Shown here: positions 36,705 to 47,035 of the stretch, piece by piece
Layout of the letters: every line of letters begins with the position of its first letter
Position numbering within the stretch: position 1 is the first letter of the stretch
Origin: Streptococcus mitis
Lineage (GTDB): Bacteria > Bacillota > Bacilli > Lactobacillales > Streptococcaceae
Direction of reading: 5' to 3'
NCBI RefSeq assembly: GCF_002096845.1
Contig: NZ_NCVK01000045.1
Span: forward strand, 61,973 to 125,972
Length of the DNA: 64,000 nt
Translations under genes and position numbers: made by a program
Notes under the pieces: model-generated
Database searches by the model: none
Told to the model about the DNA's origin: nothing
The model's input: the letters and a program-made list of their open reading frames with translations, nothing else

Positions 36705-37232
36705 TTAAATTCCTTTTTTATATGTAATCGGTCCGTACTTTTCAGTGATTTTTCGCATGACACGGCGCTCACGAGCTCGGTTAATCTGCGTTTTGATAGA
36801 ATCGTGCTGAACCAAGGGCTTGACCAAGATTGAGCGAATGCCTGCACGGTGGGCTGCTCGTATATCTGTCATAAGCTGGTCACCGACCATGACCACTTCA
36901 CTTTTCTCATAGTGGAATTCCTTCATGGCACGGTCAATCCCAAATGTGAAGGGCTTCAAGGCCCAATAAACGTAATCAATCCCAAATTTCTCAACTGCTC
37001 GTTGGACTCGTTTTTTGGTATTATTTGAGACTACGATGATGCGAATGCCCGCGTCACGGAGGTCATGTAACCATCGCTTCATCTCTGGCGTCCCATCAGG
37101 GTTATTCCAAGCAATGAGGGTATTGTCCAAATCGACCAAAACAGCCTTGATTCCCTGCGCCTGCAGGCTTGGAACTGTCAGATCATATACTGCTTCCACA
37201 GCAAAATCTGGCATGTAATTTTCAATCGCCAT
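36705..37232 (-). CDS. yqeG: HAD-superfamily phosphatase YqeG (IIIA type)
   Basis: The 175-residue protein has HAD motif I VLVDLDNTLIAW near residue 29, motif II VVSNNT near 62 and motif III GDQLMTDIRAAH near 105. I start it at MAIENYMPDF, with AAAAGGAG before the ATG; a 21-codon upstream extension has no SD. Its function in ribosome assembly or stress is inferred from constant neighbourhood with yqeH. Confidence 0.93.
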   Translation of the reverse strand: MAIENYMPDFAVEAVYDLTVPSLQAQGIKAVLVDLDNTLIAWNNPDGTPEMKRWLHDLRDAGIRIIVVSNNTKKRVQRAVEKFGIDYVYWALKPFTFGIDRAMKEFHYEKSEVVMVGDQLMTDIRAAHRAGIRSILVKPLVQHDSIKTQINRARERRVMRKITEKYGPITYKKGI

Positions 37233-37246
37233 TCTGGCTCCTTTTC

Positions 37247-38155
37247 TTAACTTTTTTTCGCAATTTTCCTTAATAACAATGACAAAACAATCCACAAACC
37301 TGCACTAGCCAAACTGATGTAGAGCCAAGCATGGGGTTCATCTGTTAAAGGTAGCGGAACATTCATTCCGAAAAAGCCTGTAACTACTGCCAAAACCGCT
37401 AGCAAGACTGAAATGATGGTCAAGGTTGTCAAATTATCATTCAGATTATTATTTAGAATATTGTTGTAAGATGCTGATAGTTGTTGGAGGACTTGAGAAA
37501 TCAAGTCTGTCATGGATACCAGCTGATGAGCCTCAATCATGGCATCATCAAACTGTTCTCTCTCAATCTCATTAAAACTGCGATAGAGAGCATGCCCTTG
37601 GATATGTTCCAGCAACATGCGATTTTGCTTGGCAGCCGCAGTAAGATAAACCATACCGGTCTCCAAGTCAGACAAGGCAAAGAGATTTTTCTTGGTCGTC
37701 CGCTGGCGCAAGAGGCCATTGACTTCATCCTTACTCTTGTCCATCTGCTCGATGACAGGATAGTAGGCATTGCTGATGATTTCCAGACTAGCAAAGAGAA
37801 ACTTGTAAATCGAAAGCGTGTCATGACTCTCCAGATAACGGGTCATCTGTTCAATGACATAGGCGTTCTTGGTATTACTAATGGTAATCAGGCGATGATG
37901 TTCCACGATAAAGGTCATGGGAAAGGCTTCGTAGTAGGCCTTATCCTTTTTCAAGTTCAAAACATTATAGATAAAGGTCACAGTCCCATTTTCACGGTGA
38001 TAATCCATGTGGGCACGCTCATTTCTATCCAGTGCGTATTCAATGGTTTCCTTGTCCAAACCGTAGATTTCAGAAAGGTCTTCTAGTTTTTTCAACTTGT
38101 CCAAATCTAGGTCAATCCAGGTACAACCATTGCCCAGCTGTTTTTCTAAAAACAT
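37247..38155 (-). CDS. corA: CorA-family magnesium/metal-ion transporter
   Basis: The 302-residue protein has a large cytoplasmic N-terminal part and two C-terminal membrane helices, with the pore signature GFFGMNVPLP at the end of the first helix. The second helix is followed by a basic tail (LLRKIAKKS). It transports divalent cations, most likely Mg2+. It overlaps no gene; yqeG follows after 14 nt. Confidence 0.92.
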   Translation of the reverse strand: MFLEKQLGNGCTWIDLDLDKLKKLEDLSEIYGLDKETIEYALDRNERAHMDYHRENGTVTFIYNVLNLKKDKAYYEAFPMTFIVEHHRLITISNTKNAYVIEQMTRYLESHDTLSIYKFLFASLEIISNAYYPVIEQMDKSKDEVNGLLRQRTTKKNLFALSDLETGMVYLTAAAKQNRMLLEHIQGHALYRSFNEIEREQFDDAMIEAHQLVSMTDLISQVLQQLSASYNNILNNNLNDNLTTLTIISVLLAVLAVVTGFFGMNVPLPLTDEPHAWLYISLASAGLWIVLSLLLRKIAKKS

Positions 38156-38206
38156 CTTCTCTCCCTTACCAAACTCTTTCTATTGTACCATAAATCTGCT
38201 AACATT

Positions 38207-38773
38207 TCAGGCCTGGTCTGTCCGAGAGAAATTGCTGACGACGGTAATATTCCGATTGGGAACGAAGTGCAGAACCTGATCTTCTCCTCTGAGTTGAGTT
38301 GTTCGAATGCCGACACTGACAACCTTGCCCGAGACAGTAATAGGACCATTTGTCAGAACAACCTCATCTCCCACATCCAGTTGACGTTCAAAGAGGATGA
38401 AAAAACCATTAATGACATCAGACAGAAAACCTTGGGCTCCCATCCCAATAGCCACCCCAGCAATCCCAGCTCCAGCAAGCAAACTAGAAACTGGCAAACC
38501 TAAAATCGACAAAATGCAGTAGAGTAAAAAGAAATAAAGGGTATAATTAAACACATTTTCTAGTAGGCGTGAGATGGTTTTCTGACGCCCGACATCATGA
38601 CGAGACATTTTTAGAGAAGGTTTAACAATTCTCTGCACCATGGTATGAAGCAGTTTTTTAGCCATATAAAAGAGCAAAAATAGAAATAACAGAGAAAGTA
38701 GCTTGGTTAAGATATTCTCGATAATCGCTGTAATATCAAGCTTATTGAGATAGGTTTGAATAAATTCTTGCAT
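38207..38773 (-). CDS. Small-conductance mechanosensitive channel (MscS family)
   Basis: A 188-residue protein with an N-terminal membrane helix (LLSLLFLFLLFYMAKKLL), a second (NYTLYFFLLYCILSILGL), the pore helix AGAGIAGVAIGMGAQGF rich in Gly/Ala, and a short beta domain (VGDEVVLTNGPITVSGKV). It is shorter than E. coli MscS, a common streptococcal form. It has its own promoter and leads the corA-yqeG-yqeH run. Confidence 0.9.
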   Translation of the reverse strand: MQEFIQTYLNKLDITAIIENILTKLLSLLFLFLLFYMAKKLLHTMVQRIVKPSLKMSRHDVGRQKTISRLLENVFNYTLYFFLLYCILSILGLPVSSLLAGAGIAGVAIGMGAQGFLSDVINGFFILFERQLDVGDEVVLTNGPITVSGKVVSVGIRTTQLRGEDQVLHFVPNRNITVVSNFSRTDQA

Positions 38774-38791
38774 AGAAAACTCCTTTTATTT

Positions 38792-38819
38792 ATTATACCA
38801 TACTTTTACAGAGTGTCAT
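38792..38819 (-). promoter_or_regulatory. Promoter of the MscS-like gene and downstream operon
   Basis: ATGACA (38814-38819), 16-nt spacing, TATAAT (38792-38797) with a TGG extension, all on the minus strand, 19 nt before the start codon. Confidence 0.65.
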
Positions 38820-38865
38820 TCTCCATAAATATTCAAAAATAATTTCAAAAATAGACAGAAAATTC

Positions 38866-38894
38866 TTGATTTTAGTTCATATTTATACTATAAT
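38866..38894 (+). promoter_or_regulatory. Promoter of sstT
   Basis: TTGATT (38866-38871), a 17-nt spacer and a perfect TATAAT (38889-38894). AAGGAGGT follows 5 nt before the sstT start. Confidence 0.75.
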
Positions 38895-38924
38895 CATAAA
38901 CATTACACAACTAAGGAGGTTATT

Positions 38925-40130
38925 ATGAAAAAACTCATTCATGCTTGGAATAAGGCAAGCCTAATCAAACGAATTTTGATTGGTATGCTTATTGGAGGAA
39001 CCCTAGGACTGACACTTCCTAACGTTTCAGGAATTGGCCTGCTAGGAGATCTCTTTGTTGGTGGCCTTAAAGCCATCGCACCGATTCTGGTCTTTGCCCT
39101 CGTTGCCAATGCCCTTTCCCAACATCAAAAGGGACAAGATAGCAATATGAAAACCGTTATCTTCCTTTACTTGGTGGGAACCTTTGCCGCTGCCCTTATC
39201 GCTGTACTAGCAAGTTTCATCGTCCCTGTTGAAATTACCCTAAATAGTGCTAATACCGATATTGCTCCACCAGATGGGATTGGACAGGTCCTCAGCAACC
39301 TCTTGCTCAAACTAGTTGACAATCCCGTTAATGCCCTCATTACTGCCAACTACATCGGTATCCTCTCATGGGCAGTTATTTTCGGGATCGCCATGAGAGA
39401 GGCAAGTAAAAACAGTAAAGAATTGCTGAAAACCATGGCTGATGTGACTTCTAAGATTGTCGAATGGATCATTAACCTGGCGCCATTTGGAATCCTTGGC
39501 CTTGTCTTCAAAACTATTTCTGATAAGGGAATCGGAAGTCTAGCCAACTACGGAATCTTGCTTGCCCTCTTGGTGACAACTATGTTCTTTGTGGCTCTAG
39601 TAGTCAATCCATTGATTGCCTTCCTCTTTATGAAGAGAAACCCTTATCCCCTCGTTTGGAAATGTTTGCGTGTCAGCGGTGTGACAGCCTTCTTTACTCG
39701 TAGTTCTGCGGCCAATATCCCTGTCAACATGAAACTTTGTCACGACCTTGGACTAGATCCAGATACCTATTCTGTTTCTATCCCACTTGGTTCTACTATC
39801 AACATGGCCGGAGCAGCGATTACCATTAACATTTTGACCCTTGCTGCAGTTAACACTCTTGGAATTCCTGTTGACTTTGCGACAGCCTTTGTCCTCAGTG
39901 TAGTAGCAGCTATCTCAGCCTGTGGTGCTTCTGGTATTGCTGGAGGTTCCCTCCTTCTTATCCCAGTTGCTTGTAGTCTTTTCGGTATTTCTAACGATAT
40001 TGCCATGCAAGTTGTCGGAGTTGGATTTGTTATTGGTGTCATTCAAGACTCATGTGAAACAGCCCTTAACTCTTCTACAGACGTCCTCTTTACTGCCGTT
40101 GCCGAATACGCAGCAGCCCGTAAAAAATAG
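38925..40130 (+). CDS. sstT: Serine/threonine:sodium symporter SstT
   Basis: A 401-residue DAACS-family transporter with about eight membrane segments and two reentrant loops. SRSS-like [14 protein letters not shown] near residue 255 and [16 protein letters not shown] near 283 are the substrate and sodium-binding hairpin motifs; [16 protein letters not shown] near 330 and [24 protein letters not shown] are the second set. It takes up serine and threonine with Na+. It is monocistronic with a promoter and terminator. Confidence 0.95.
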   Translation: MKKLIHAWNKASLIKRILIGMLIGGTLGLTLPNVSGIGLLGDLFVGGLKAIAPILVFALVANALSQHQKGQDSNMKTVIFLYLVGTFAAALIAVLASFIVPVEITLNSANTDIAPPDGIGQVLSNLLLKLVDNPVNALITANYIGILSWAVIFGIAMREASKNSKELLKTMADVTSKIVEWIINLAPFGILGLVFKTISDKGIGSLANYGILLALLVTTMFFVALVVNPLIAFLFMKRNPYPLVWKCLRVSGVTAFFTRSSAANIPVNMKLCHDLGLDPDTYSVSIPLGSTINMAGAAITINILTLAAVNTLGIPVDFATAFVLSVVAAISACGASGIAGGSLLLIPVACSLFGISNDIAMQVVGVGFVIGVIQDSCETALNSSTDVLFTAVAEYAAARKK

Positions 40131-40135
40131 CGCAT

Positions 40136-40165
40136 AAAGACAAGCCTGCTCAGGTCTTGTCTTTT
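40136..40165 (+). terminator. Terminator after sstT
   Basis: AAAGACAAG and CTTGTCTTT form a 9-bp stem with an 11-nt loop, 6 nt past the sstT stop. Outer AGCG/CGCT bases may extend it, with TTTTATT following. Confidence 0.8.
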
Positions 40166-40197
40166 ACGCTTTTATTCTAACTTACCAGGAAATTCTT

Positions 40198-41151
40198 ATG
40201 TCTATTAGCCAACGTACGACCAAGCTCATCTTAGCTACCTGTCTTGCCTGCCTTCTTGCTTATTTTCTCAATCTCTCCTCAGCTGTCTCGGCTGGAATCA
40301 TCGCCCTCTTGAGCCTATCCGATACCCGTAGAAGTACCTTAAAACTGGCCCGCAATCGGCTCTTTTCCATGCTTCTGGCTCTGGTTATCGGGGTTTTGAC
40401 TTTTCACTTGAGCGGATTTCATATCTGGAGTCTTGGCCTCTATCTGGCTCTTTATGTTCCCCTAGCCTACAAGATGGGCTGGGAAATTGGCATCACACCA
40501 AGCACTGTTTTGGTTAGCCATCTCTTGGTGCAAAAATCAACCTCTCCAGACCTTCTAGTCAATGAATTCCTTCTCTTTGCAATCGGTACTGGATTTGCTT
40601 TGCTGGTCAATCTCTACATGCCTTCACGAGAAGAGGAAATCCAGCACTACCACACATTGGTAGAAGAAAAATTAAAAGATATCCTCCAGCGCTTCAAATA
40701 TTATTTATCCAGAGGGGATGGACGCAACCGAGCACAGTTGGTTGAAGAATTGGACACCCTTTTGGAAGAAGCCCTCAGACTGGTCTATTTGGATCACTCA
40801 GACCACCTCTTTCACCAGACTGATTACCATATTCACTACTTTGAGATGAGACAGCGACAAAGTCGTATCCTGCGAAACATGGCCCAGCAAATCAACACCT
40901 GTCACCTAGCTGCCAGTGAAAGCCTGATTTTGGCTCAGCTCTTTTCAAGAATTGCCGGTCAACTGAGCCAGATCAATCCTGCTTCTGATTTACTAGATGA
41001 AATAGAACGCTATCTGGAAATCTTCCGTAACCGCAGTCTCCCCAAGACAAGAGAAGAATTTGAAACTCGCGCCACCCTTCTTCAACTCCTACGTGAAGCC
41101 AAAACCTTCATCCAAGTAAAAGTTGATTTTTACCAAAAATATGGACAGTAA
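40198..41151 (+). CDS. Aromatic acid exporter family (FUSC/ArAE-like) membrane protein
   Basis: The 317-residue protein begins with about five or six closely spaced membrane segments (residues 10-140) and the Arg-rich SLSDTRRSTLKLARNRLFSM, typical of ArAE_1/DUF939 proteins, followed by a helical cytoplasmic domain rich in Glu, Arg and Gln. Its transport substrate is not indicated. A BOX element starts at its stop codon. Confidence 0.85.
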   Translation: MSISQRTTKLILATCLACLLAYFLNLSSAVSAGIIALLSLSDTRRSTLKLARNRLFSMLLALVIGVLTFHLSGFHIWSLGLYLALYVPLAYKMGWEIGITPSTVLVSHLLVQKSTSPDLLVNEFLLFAIGTGFALLVNLYMPSREEEIQHYHTLVEEKLKDILQRFKYYLSRGDGRNRAQLVEELDTLLEEALRLVYLDHSDHLFHQTDYHIHYFEMRQRQSRILRNMAQQINTCHLAASESLILAQLFSRIAGQLSQINPASDLLDEIERYLEIFRNRSLPKTREEFETRATLLQLLREAKTFIQVKVDFYQKYGQ

Positions 41152-41347
41152 TACTCTTCAAAAATCTCTTCAAACCACGTCAGCTTCGCCTTGCCGTAGG
41201 TATGGTTACTGACTTCGTCAGTCTTATCTACAACCTCAAAACAGTGTTTTGAGCTGACTTCGTCAGTCTTATCTACAACCTCAAAACAGTGTTTTGAGCA
41301 GCCTGCGGCTAGCTTCCTAGTTTGCTCTTTGATTTTCATTGAGTATA
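41151..41347. repeat. BOX element A1-B2-C1
   Basis: BoxA (41151-41208, ATACTCTTCAAAAATCTCTT ... GCCTTGCCGTA) is followed by two 45-nt boxB copies (about 41209-41253 and 41254-41298, CTGACTTCGTCAGTCTTATC ... GTGTTTTGAG) and boxC (41299-41347, ending TTTCATTGAGTATA). The whole can fold on itself. It lies at the end of the exporter gene and next to the terminator of the glycosylation operon. Confidence 0.95.
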
Positions 41348-41350
41348 AAA

Positions 41351-41398
41351 AAGAAAACTTCAGACCAATCACAAAAGGTGAATATCTGAAGTTTTCTT
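41351..41398. terminator. Terminator of the SecA2/SecY2 glycosylation operon
   Basis: AAGAAAACTTCAGA and TCTGAAGTTTTCTT form a 14-bp stem with a 20-nt loop, directly after the asp5 stop. T runs are present on both strands, so it may act in both directions. Confidence 0.85.
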
Positions 41399-41623
41399 TT
41401 ATTTATAAGTTATTACCATAAAGGTTAATAGTAAAACGAATAAGGCCAAACTCACTAATAAGGTGAGCACCTTTACCAAGGTGTTGCTCTGCCAGTAACT
41501 TGGTTTACCAATATTACTAGTGGCATCCATGGAAAATAGTTGATTTTGACGGGGTTGTATGGTTACCAATACAATCAAAGCGAGAGATAGGACAATAGCT
41601 AAAACAATCAGTATGTCAATCAT
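41399..41623 (-). CDS. asp5: Accessory Sec protein Asp5 (SecG-like)
   Basis: A 74-residue protein with two membrane helices (residues 3-23 and 50-72) separated by a loop with NQLFSMDATSNIGKPSYWQS, resembling SecG. It likely completes the SecY2 translocon for the serine-rich adhesin. SD-like GAGGTAGG lies before the ATG, 4 nt after asp4. It is the last gene of the operon. Confidence 0.82.
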   Translation of the reverse strand: MIDILIVLAIVLSLALIVLVTIQPRQNQLFSMDATSNIGKPSYWQSNTLVKVLTLLVSLALFVLLLTFMVITYK

Positions 41624-41627
41624 AGGC

Positions 41628-41807
41628 CTACCTCAAAATTCCCAGCAAAGTAAAGAGCAAACCAATCAGAATCATTAATCCCAGTAAAAGTGAAAAAGTC
41701 TTGCTAATCTTTTCCCCTCGGGTTTCTTTTTCTTTCTTGATAGGTTTTTGTTTCAACTCTTCCATGCGACCTTCAACGTCTTTGTAAAATAAATCTTCGT
41801 CTGACAT
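41628..41807 (-). CDS. asp4: Accessory Sec protein Asp4 (SecE-like)
   Basis: A 59-residue protein starting MSDEDLFYKDVEGRMEELKQ, charged in the first half with a single C-terminal membrane helix (LLLGLMILIGLLFTLLGI), the layout of a SecE-like subunit. It begins 1 nt after the gtfB stop; its AGGAGG lies in the last gtfB codons, so translation is coupled. The size, position and helix fit Asp4 of other streptococcal SecA2/SecY2 loci. Confidence 0.85.
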   Translation of the reverse strand: MSDEDLFYKDVEGRMEELKQKPIKKEKETRGEKISKTFSLLLGLMILIGLLFTLLGILR

Positions 41808-41808
41808 G

Positions 41809-43146
41809 TTAGCCTCCTAAAACAATTTGCATGGTTTCCTGATATCGCACCAAGTCAACATAATTTGCATGTTGGCCTTGTTTGCCAAGTGCCTGACGCA
41901 TTTGTTCAACATCTGAAAGGGCCAGTTTAATGGTCTCAACCAAAGCAGAAACTTCACTACTTTCAAATAGATGATCAGGAGCGATGTAGAGTCTATTGTG
42001 CACCGTTTGGTTAAATCCAAGAATCAAGAGATTGTGCTCAAAGGCCTGACGCACTGCCTGTAGCAACTCATTGCTATGGTTGATATCCAAGTAAATATCC
42101 GACAATTGATAGAGCTCCTGAATCTTCTGTGGACTAGCGTTCTGATAAAGGACCACATTAGGATAGCGAAGCATGTCTAAAAGCTTAGAAGACATCTCTG
42201 TCACCGCTGCGATACGGAAGGTAACATCAGGCAAGGCTTCTACGATTGCTTCTACTTGCTCAATCTGATCGGAATTGGTCAAGATTAAGGCATCTCGTCT
42301 TAGGAAATTATCGCGTTTGAACTGATAATGGTAACCCAAGTGCACAAACTGATCATGGTATTTCTCGTCAGTCAACTCTAAAGCGCGCTCATAAGTCGCC
42401 TTATTGGGAATGATGATTTTCTTAGTACGCACATTATCACTTTCCAAAATCAACTGCATATTGCCTGGAATGGCATCATAGAGAGGTTCCTGCCAAACCA
42501 GGATATCATGACCTGATTTATCCGGAAAATGGAAAGATGTCAAAAACGAGGTAGATAAGCTATTAAAGATAATGTGGTCAAGATTCACATTCAAACCTTG
42601 TAGGAAATCTATGATAAAAGCTACTCGATTAGAAAAATGACGCAAGCCTTGTCCTTCTAAGGTAAAAAGAATATCACCTGTGATATGGTTTTCCAAAATA
42701 ACTTCCTTTTGATCTACGTCCCGATAGGAAGTCATAATAGCTTGACCAGAAACATCATAGGTGGTTTTAGCAAAGCAAATCCCGAAACGATTATAGTGAT
42801 CTACTTGAAAAATTCGACCTGTTGGTGTTTTCCATTCGACTTTTTTTACCAAACGCGCCTGTAAACCATCTGCAAAATGAATGACGGCTCTCTCCTGTGT
42901 CATATCTTCAATACGAGCAGACTGATTATTTCCTGAAATTTCCCAAAAAGCTGGAACAGGAACTTGGTTAAAGTATAAAGGTTTACCACTGTCATAACCC
43001 AAATAATAGGTAAAGGGGGAGACAACTCCATCCGGTAAGAATCCGTCTGGTTCAATAACCACAGCCAAATCAGACAGTCCAGCTTCAGTCAGACTATAGT
43101 TCAAATCTTGGCTTTCTTGATTATATATATCAAATAACTGAATCAT
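41809..43146 (-). CDS. gtfB: GtfB, co-activator subunit of the adhesin O-GlcNAc transferase
   Basis: GtfB binds the serine-rich adhesin and stabilises and activates GtfA, which adds the first GlcNAc to Ser/Thr. The 445-residue protein lacks a clear catalytic motif. Its N-terminal half is a beta-meander-like region (AVVIEPDGFLPDGVVSPFTY), and the C-terminal part (about residues 285-445) carries the SDIYLDINH motif shared by five other modules of the island. It overlaps gtfA by 17 nt. Confidence 0.93.
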   Translation of the reverse strand: MIQLFDIYNQESQDLNYSLTEAGLSDLAVVIEPDGFLPDGVVSPFTYYLGYDSGKPLYFNQVPVPAFWEISGNNQSARIEDMTQERAVIHFADGLQARLVKKVEWKTPTGRIFQVDHYNRFGICFAKTTYDVSGQAIMTSYRDVDQKEVILENHITGDILFTLEGQGLRHFSNRVAFIIDFLQGLNVNLDHIIFNSLSTSFLTSFHFPDKSGHDILVWQEPLYDAIPGNMQLILESDNVRTKKIIIPNKATYERALELTDEKYHDQFVHLGYHYQFKRDNFLRRDALILTNSDQIEQVEAIVEALPDVTFRIAAVTEMSSKLLDMLRYPNVVLYQNASPQKIQELYQLSDIYLDINHSNELLQAVRQAFEHNLLILGFNQTVHNRLYIAPDHLFESSEVSALVETIKLALSDVEQMRQALGKQGQHANYVDLVRYQETMQIVLGG

Positions 43147-44650
43147 CCACTACCTCCTTGATTGTTTCTTCCCATGTGTTTAGAATCTCTTGAGTCAAGA
43201 ATGACTCTGCTATCTGGTATGACTTCTCTCTCATACCTTCCAAACGATTCTCCAAATAAAGTTGGCAAATCTTTTCTGCATAAGCTTTCTTGATTTCATC
43301 CTCCACATGGTCAGATGAGCTTGGAATCAAGTAGCCATTTTTACCGTCTTCAATGAAAGTTTGATTTCCATATGGAACATCAAAGCCAATCAATGGCAAA
43401 CCTGAACTAATAGCTTCCATCAAGGTCAGACCAAATCCTTCGCTAGTAGAAGCTGTCAAATATACCTCATACCGACTATAAATCTGCGAAAGTTCCGCAT
43501 GCCCCTTGAGCTGAATATAATCCTCAGCCTGATGATTTGCAATAATTTCACGAAGAAGAGAATCTTCTCCACCGCTCCCATAAATATCAAAAGTTAGTTC
43601 CGGTAACTCTTTATGAGCTTCAATCACAGCTTTCACAAGCCAATCAATGTGTTTTTCCTTGGCGAGACGAGAAGCTGTAATGAGAGAAAATGGTTTACGA
43701 CTCTCTTGTGGTTTTGTTAATTCATCAACACTTCCAACTGGAATGGTTACAATCTTAGGAACATGCGTAGTATAGTGAGCAAACTGTTGCTCTAAGACTT
43801 CCTTTTGGCGATCCGTTGAAACGATAAAAAGATCAACCTTATCTGCATTGGTAAACTGATAGTCATAGTAGTTGTTCCAAAGGATATAGTCCTCGTTTGT
43901 AGCATTTTCACTATAATGCTCCGCATGAACAACTACCGCTAGATGCGCCGCTTGCGCTTCCTCAAAAACAACCTGCCCAATGCCTGTTTCACGATCTAAA
44001 ATCACTAGATCTGATTTACTTAAACGAAGAGTCTTCATGAAATAACGTATCAAGGCAGGCTTCCCATATAAAATTCGATCCTTGAAACGATAGACTTCTT
44101 CAGTCCCTTGATTCATGAACATATCATAAGCAGAAGTACCATCTTCATTATAGAAGGTTCTTTGATAGAGTGTCGCCACATTGTCCTTAGGAGCAAAATA
44201 TTCTGTGCAATAGCGTGTGTAAGAGAAGTAATCCTTGCGTACAAGATTACCTGCAAATACATACTCTACATGTTGAACAAGATCCTTTTTCTCATCTACT
44301 AAATAACAAGTGATAAACTTGTCTTCGTCAGAAAAGAAAATACGTAAAACCTTGCCATTTTTTTCCCTTCGTTCCTCTATACCTTCAAAATAAGCCAAAA
44401 CATCATCCACTGTCACGCTAGTCGGTGCAATCTTGATATCTGTGAAATGATTATAAAGCCAGATAACTTGATCATCATCAAAACCAATATTGGCTGTTAA
44501 GTGCTGAATATTATCGGCTAAAATCATATCTGTAAAGATAAACTTAGAGGACAGATTTAATTTCCGAAAAACACCTGCACGATAGGCTTGGGCGTATTCA
44601 ACACCGCTACTAGCCCAGCCAATTCCTAAATTTATATTGTAAATTGTCAT
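43130..44650 (-). CDS. gtfA: GtfA, catalytic O-GlcNAc transferase of the adhesin
   Basis: GtfA transfers GlcNAc from UDP-GlcNAc to serine and threonine of the SRR protein in the cytoplasm. The 506-residue GT-B (GT4) enzyme starts MTIYNINLGIGWASSGVEYAQ, typical of the family, and has the C-terminal E-x7-E motif in SEGFGLTLMEAIS near residue 405. GAGGAAAAT precedes the ATG and it lies 12 nt after secA2. Confidence 0.95.
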   Translation of the reverse strand: MTIYNINLGIGWASSGVEYAQAYRAGVFRKLNLSSKFIFTDMILADNIQHLTANIGFDDDQVIWLYNHFTDIKIAPTSVTVDDVLAYFEGIEERREKNGKVLRIFFSDEDKFITCYLVDEKKDLVQHVEYVFAGNLVRKDYFSYTRYCTEYFAPKDNVATLYQRTFYNEDGTSAYDMFMNQGTEEVYRFKDRILYGKPALIRYFMKTLRLSKSDLVILDRETGIGQVVFEEAQAAHLAVVVHAEHYSENATNEDYILWNNYYDYQFTNADKVDLFIVSTDRQKEVLEQQFAHYTTHVPKIVTIPVGSVDELTKPQESRKPFSLITASRLAKEKHIDWLVKAVIEAHKELPELTFDIYGSGGEDSLLREIIANHQAEDYIQLKGHAELSQIYSRYEVYLTASTSEGFGLTLMEAISSGLPLIGFDVPYGNQTFIEDGKNGYLIPSSSDHVEDEIKKAYAEKICQLYLENRLEGMREKSYQIAESFLTQEILNTWEETIKEVVDDSVI

Positions 44651-44662
44651 ATTTTCCTCTTT

Positions 44663-47035
44663 TTATGGGAAATGAGTCATAATCTCACCCTTGGGAGTGA
44701 CTTCAACCAAGCCCATCAGGAGATTACGCACCATATCCGCACGGATTTGTTCTTTCATGGCTTCAAAGCCTGCATAGGCTTCTTGATAATACTCTACGAT
44801 TGGATTTTTCTGACTAGCAGATTGACCACCGATAGCCATAGATAACTGTTGTAGATAGTCTACCTGCTCTACCCAGTTGTCATCAATAGCCTTGAGCATA
44901 GAAAGTCGTAAAAACTGTTCATACAAGCCATGTTCCTCAAGCAATTCTTTCTTTTCAGAAAGTTCTCTATCAATCACTTGTTTCATAAAATTACGAACTG
45001 CAGTTTTGTCAGTCACATTTACATAGTCTGGAACCTCTTTAATATGAAAACTAATATTAGTCACGATAAAGTGGAAGAGTAACTCTCGGCTTTCATAACT
45101 TGAAGAGGTCACTTGCTCTATGTAGCTAGCAATGATTTTCTCAACAACATCCTCTAAGTCACGAGAACCATCTATTAGACGATTTCTTTCTTTATAGACC
45201 ATATCCCGTTGAATATTCATACTCTCAGCATATTCTAGAGTCTGACGACGCGCCGAACGGCCAGCACTATCACTTGCCTGCTGAGCCCTTTCAACTAGCT
45301 TTCGATATTTGCGCCCTTTCAATACTTCCGGTTGAGTCATATCTTTAACCTGATAATCTTTATATTTTTTATGCACCCAAGATGGACCAAATTTCTTAAT
45401 AACATCATCCTCTAAGGATACAAAAAACTTACTCATACCAGGATCTCCCTGACGGCCAGAACGTCCACGAATTTGCAGGTCGATTCGTTGACTTTCCATC
45501 CGCTCTGTCCCAATAACAATCAAGCCCCCAAGTTCTGCAACTCCCTTACCAAGCTTGATATCCGTTCCACGTCCTGCCATAGAAGTAGCCACTGTCACAG
45601 CCCCCATCTGACCTGACTCGGAGATAATCTGAGCCTCACGCGCCGCATTATTAGCATTTAGGACATTATGGGCAATTCCCTCTCGGAGCAAGAGTGACGA
45701 ATAAAGCTGAGACATTTCAACCGAGCCGACAAAAACGAGTAAGGGATTCCCCTTTTTATGATACTTTTTAATATATTCTAAAGATGCATACACCTTTTCA
45801 GGTAAAGTGACATAGAGATTATCTGGATAGTCAATCCGTTGTCTAGGACGATTGGTTGGAATGCGTACTACAGACATATTGTAGGTTTCAATAAATTCTT
45901 TTTCTGCAACCTTACCTGTCCCTGTCATACCAGATATCTTATTAAACATCTTAAAAAGGCTCTGATAGGTGATAGAAGCCATAGCTCTCGTTTCTGGAGA
46001 TAATTTGACGTGCTCCTTCGCTTCAATAGCCTGATGGAGGCCGCCTTGTAGCTTGGTCATCTCCATTAGACGCCCTGTCCCCTTATCAACCAGTACCATC
46101 TCATTACCACGAATGACATAGTCTTTGTCTTTAGTAAAGAGTTTATGGGCTCGAATCGCATAAACTAAATGGCGAGCAAAAACCGCATGTTCTTCCTTAT
46201 ACAAATGATCTATTCCTAAAAAGCTTTCAGCAGCTTTAGCCCCCTTAGTAGTCAGCCAAATCTCATCTTTCTCCTCTTTAAAAATGTAATCCTCGCCTTC
46301 AACCAAAGTCGTTACAAGCGTGTCAATAATGCCATAGTGATTAGACTGAACGCGAGGAGAACCCGAGATAATAAGAGGAGTCTGAGCGCTATCTAGTAAT
46401 ATATCATCAACCTCATCAATAATAACATAATTGAAAGGTTGTAAAAACTTACCTTCTTGATTAGAAGCTAAATTATCATTCAAAAAATCAAACCCTAAAT
46501 TACTATTAGTAGTATAAATAATATCTGACGCGTAAATTCTTTTTTTATCTTCTGATGTCAGTTTCACTCTAGGATTATCTGTAAAAGGTACTCCAATTGT
46601 CAATCCTAAGAAGCGGTAAACTTCTCCCATCTCCTCAGCATCCCGTTTGGCTAGGTAGTCATTAGTTGTAATCAGCATCGTTCCTTTGCCTGTCAGGGCA
46701 TTAAGATAGACAGGCATAGTAGCGGTCAAGGTTTTCCCCTCACCTGTATTCATCTCAGCGACATTTCCCTGATGGATAACAATTCCTCCCATAACTTGAA
46801 CATCATAGGGAAACATTCCCAAGATGCGTCTGTCTGCTTCACGCACAACCGCAAAAGCTTCTACCAATAGGTCATCTAGAGTGGCCCCCTCAGCAAGACG
46901 TTGACGGAACTCCACTGTCTTTGCCGCTAATTCCTGGTCTGATAAAGATTCCATCTTTTCTTTAAGAGAATTAATCTTTTTTAATATCCTTTTGATTTTT
47001 CTAAGTTGAAAATCTTGATAAAAACCTTTAAACAC
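44663..47035 (-). CDS. secA2: Accessory secretion ATPase SecA2
   Basis: SecA2 powers export of the glycosylated adhesin through SecY2. The 790-residue protein has Walker [12 protein letters not shown] near residue 98, DEVDD near 208, a preprotein-binding region, and helicase motif segments such as [11 protein letters not shown] and [11 protein letters not shown]. It is shorter than SecA1 and lacks a C-terminal zinc tail. The start is GTG (47035), with AAGGAGAT 5-8 nt before it, and overlaps asp3 by 8 nt. Confidence 0.96.
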   Translation of the reverse strand: MFKGFYQDFQLRKIKRILKKINSLKEKMESLSDQELAAKTVEFRQRLAEGATLDDLLVEAFAVVREADRRILGMFPYDVQVMGGIVIHQGNVAEMNTGEGKTLTATMPVYLNALTGKGTMLITTNDYLAKRDAEEMGEVYRFLGLTIGVPFTDNPRVKLTSEDKKRIYASDIIYTTNSNLGFDFLNDNLASNQEGKFLQPFNYVIIDEVDDILLDSAQTPLIISGSPRVQSNHYGIIDTLVTTLVEGEDYIFKEEKDEIWLTTKGAKAAESFLGIDHLYKEEHAVFARHLVYAIRAHKLFTKDKDYVIRGNEMVLVDKGTGRLMEMTKLQGGLHQAIEAKEHVKLSPETRAMASITYQSLFKMFNKISGMTGTGKVAEKEFIETYNMSVVRIPTNRPRQRIDYPDNLYVTLPEKVYASLEYIKKYHKKGNPLLVFVGSVEMSQLYSSLLLREGIAHNVLNANNAAREAQIISESGQMGAVTVATSMAGRGTDIKLGKGVAELGGLIVIGTERMESQRIDLQIRGRSGRQGDPGMSKFFVSLEDDVIKKFGPSWVHKKYKDYQVKDMTQPEVLKGRKYRKLVERAQQASDSAGRSARRQTLEYAESMNIQRDMVYKERNRLIDGSRDLEDVVEKIIASYIEQVTSSSYESRELLFHFIVTNISFHIKEVPDYVNVTDKTAVRNFMKQVIDRELSEKKELLEEHGLYEQFLRLSMLKAIDDNWVEQVDYLQQLSMAIGGQSASQKNPIVEYYQEAYAGFEAMKEQIRADMVRNLLMGLVEVTPKGEIMTHFP

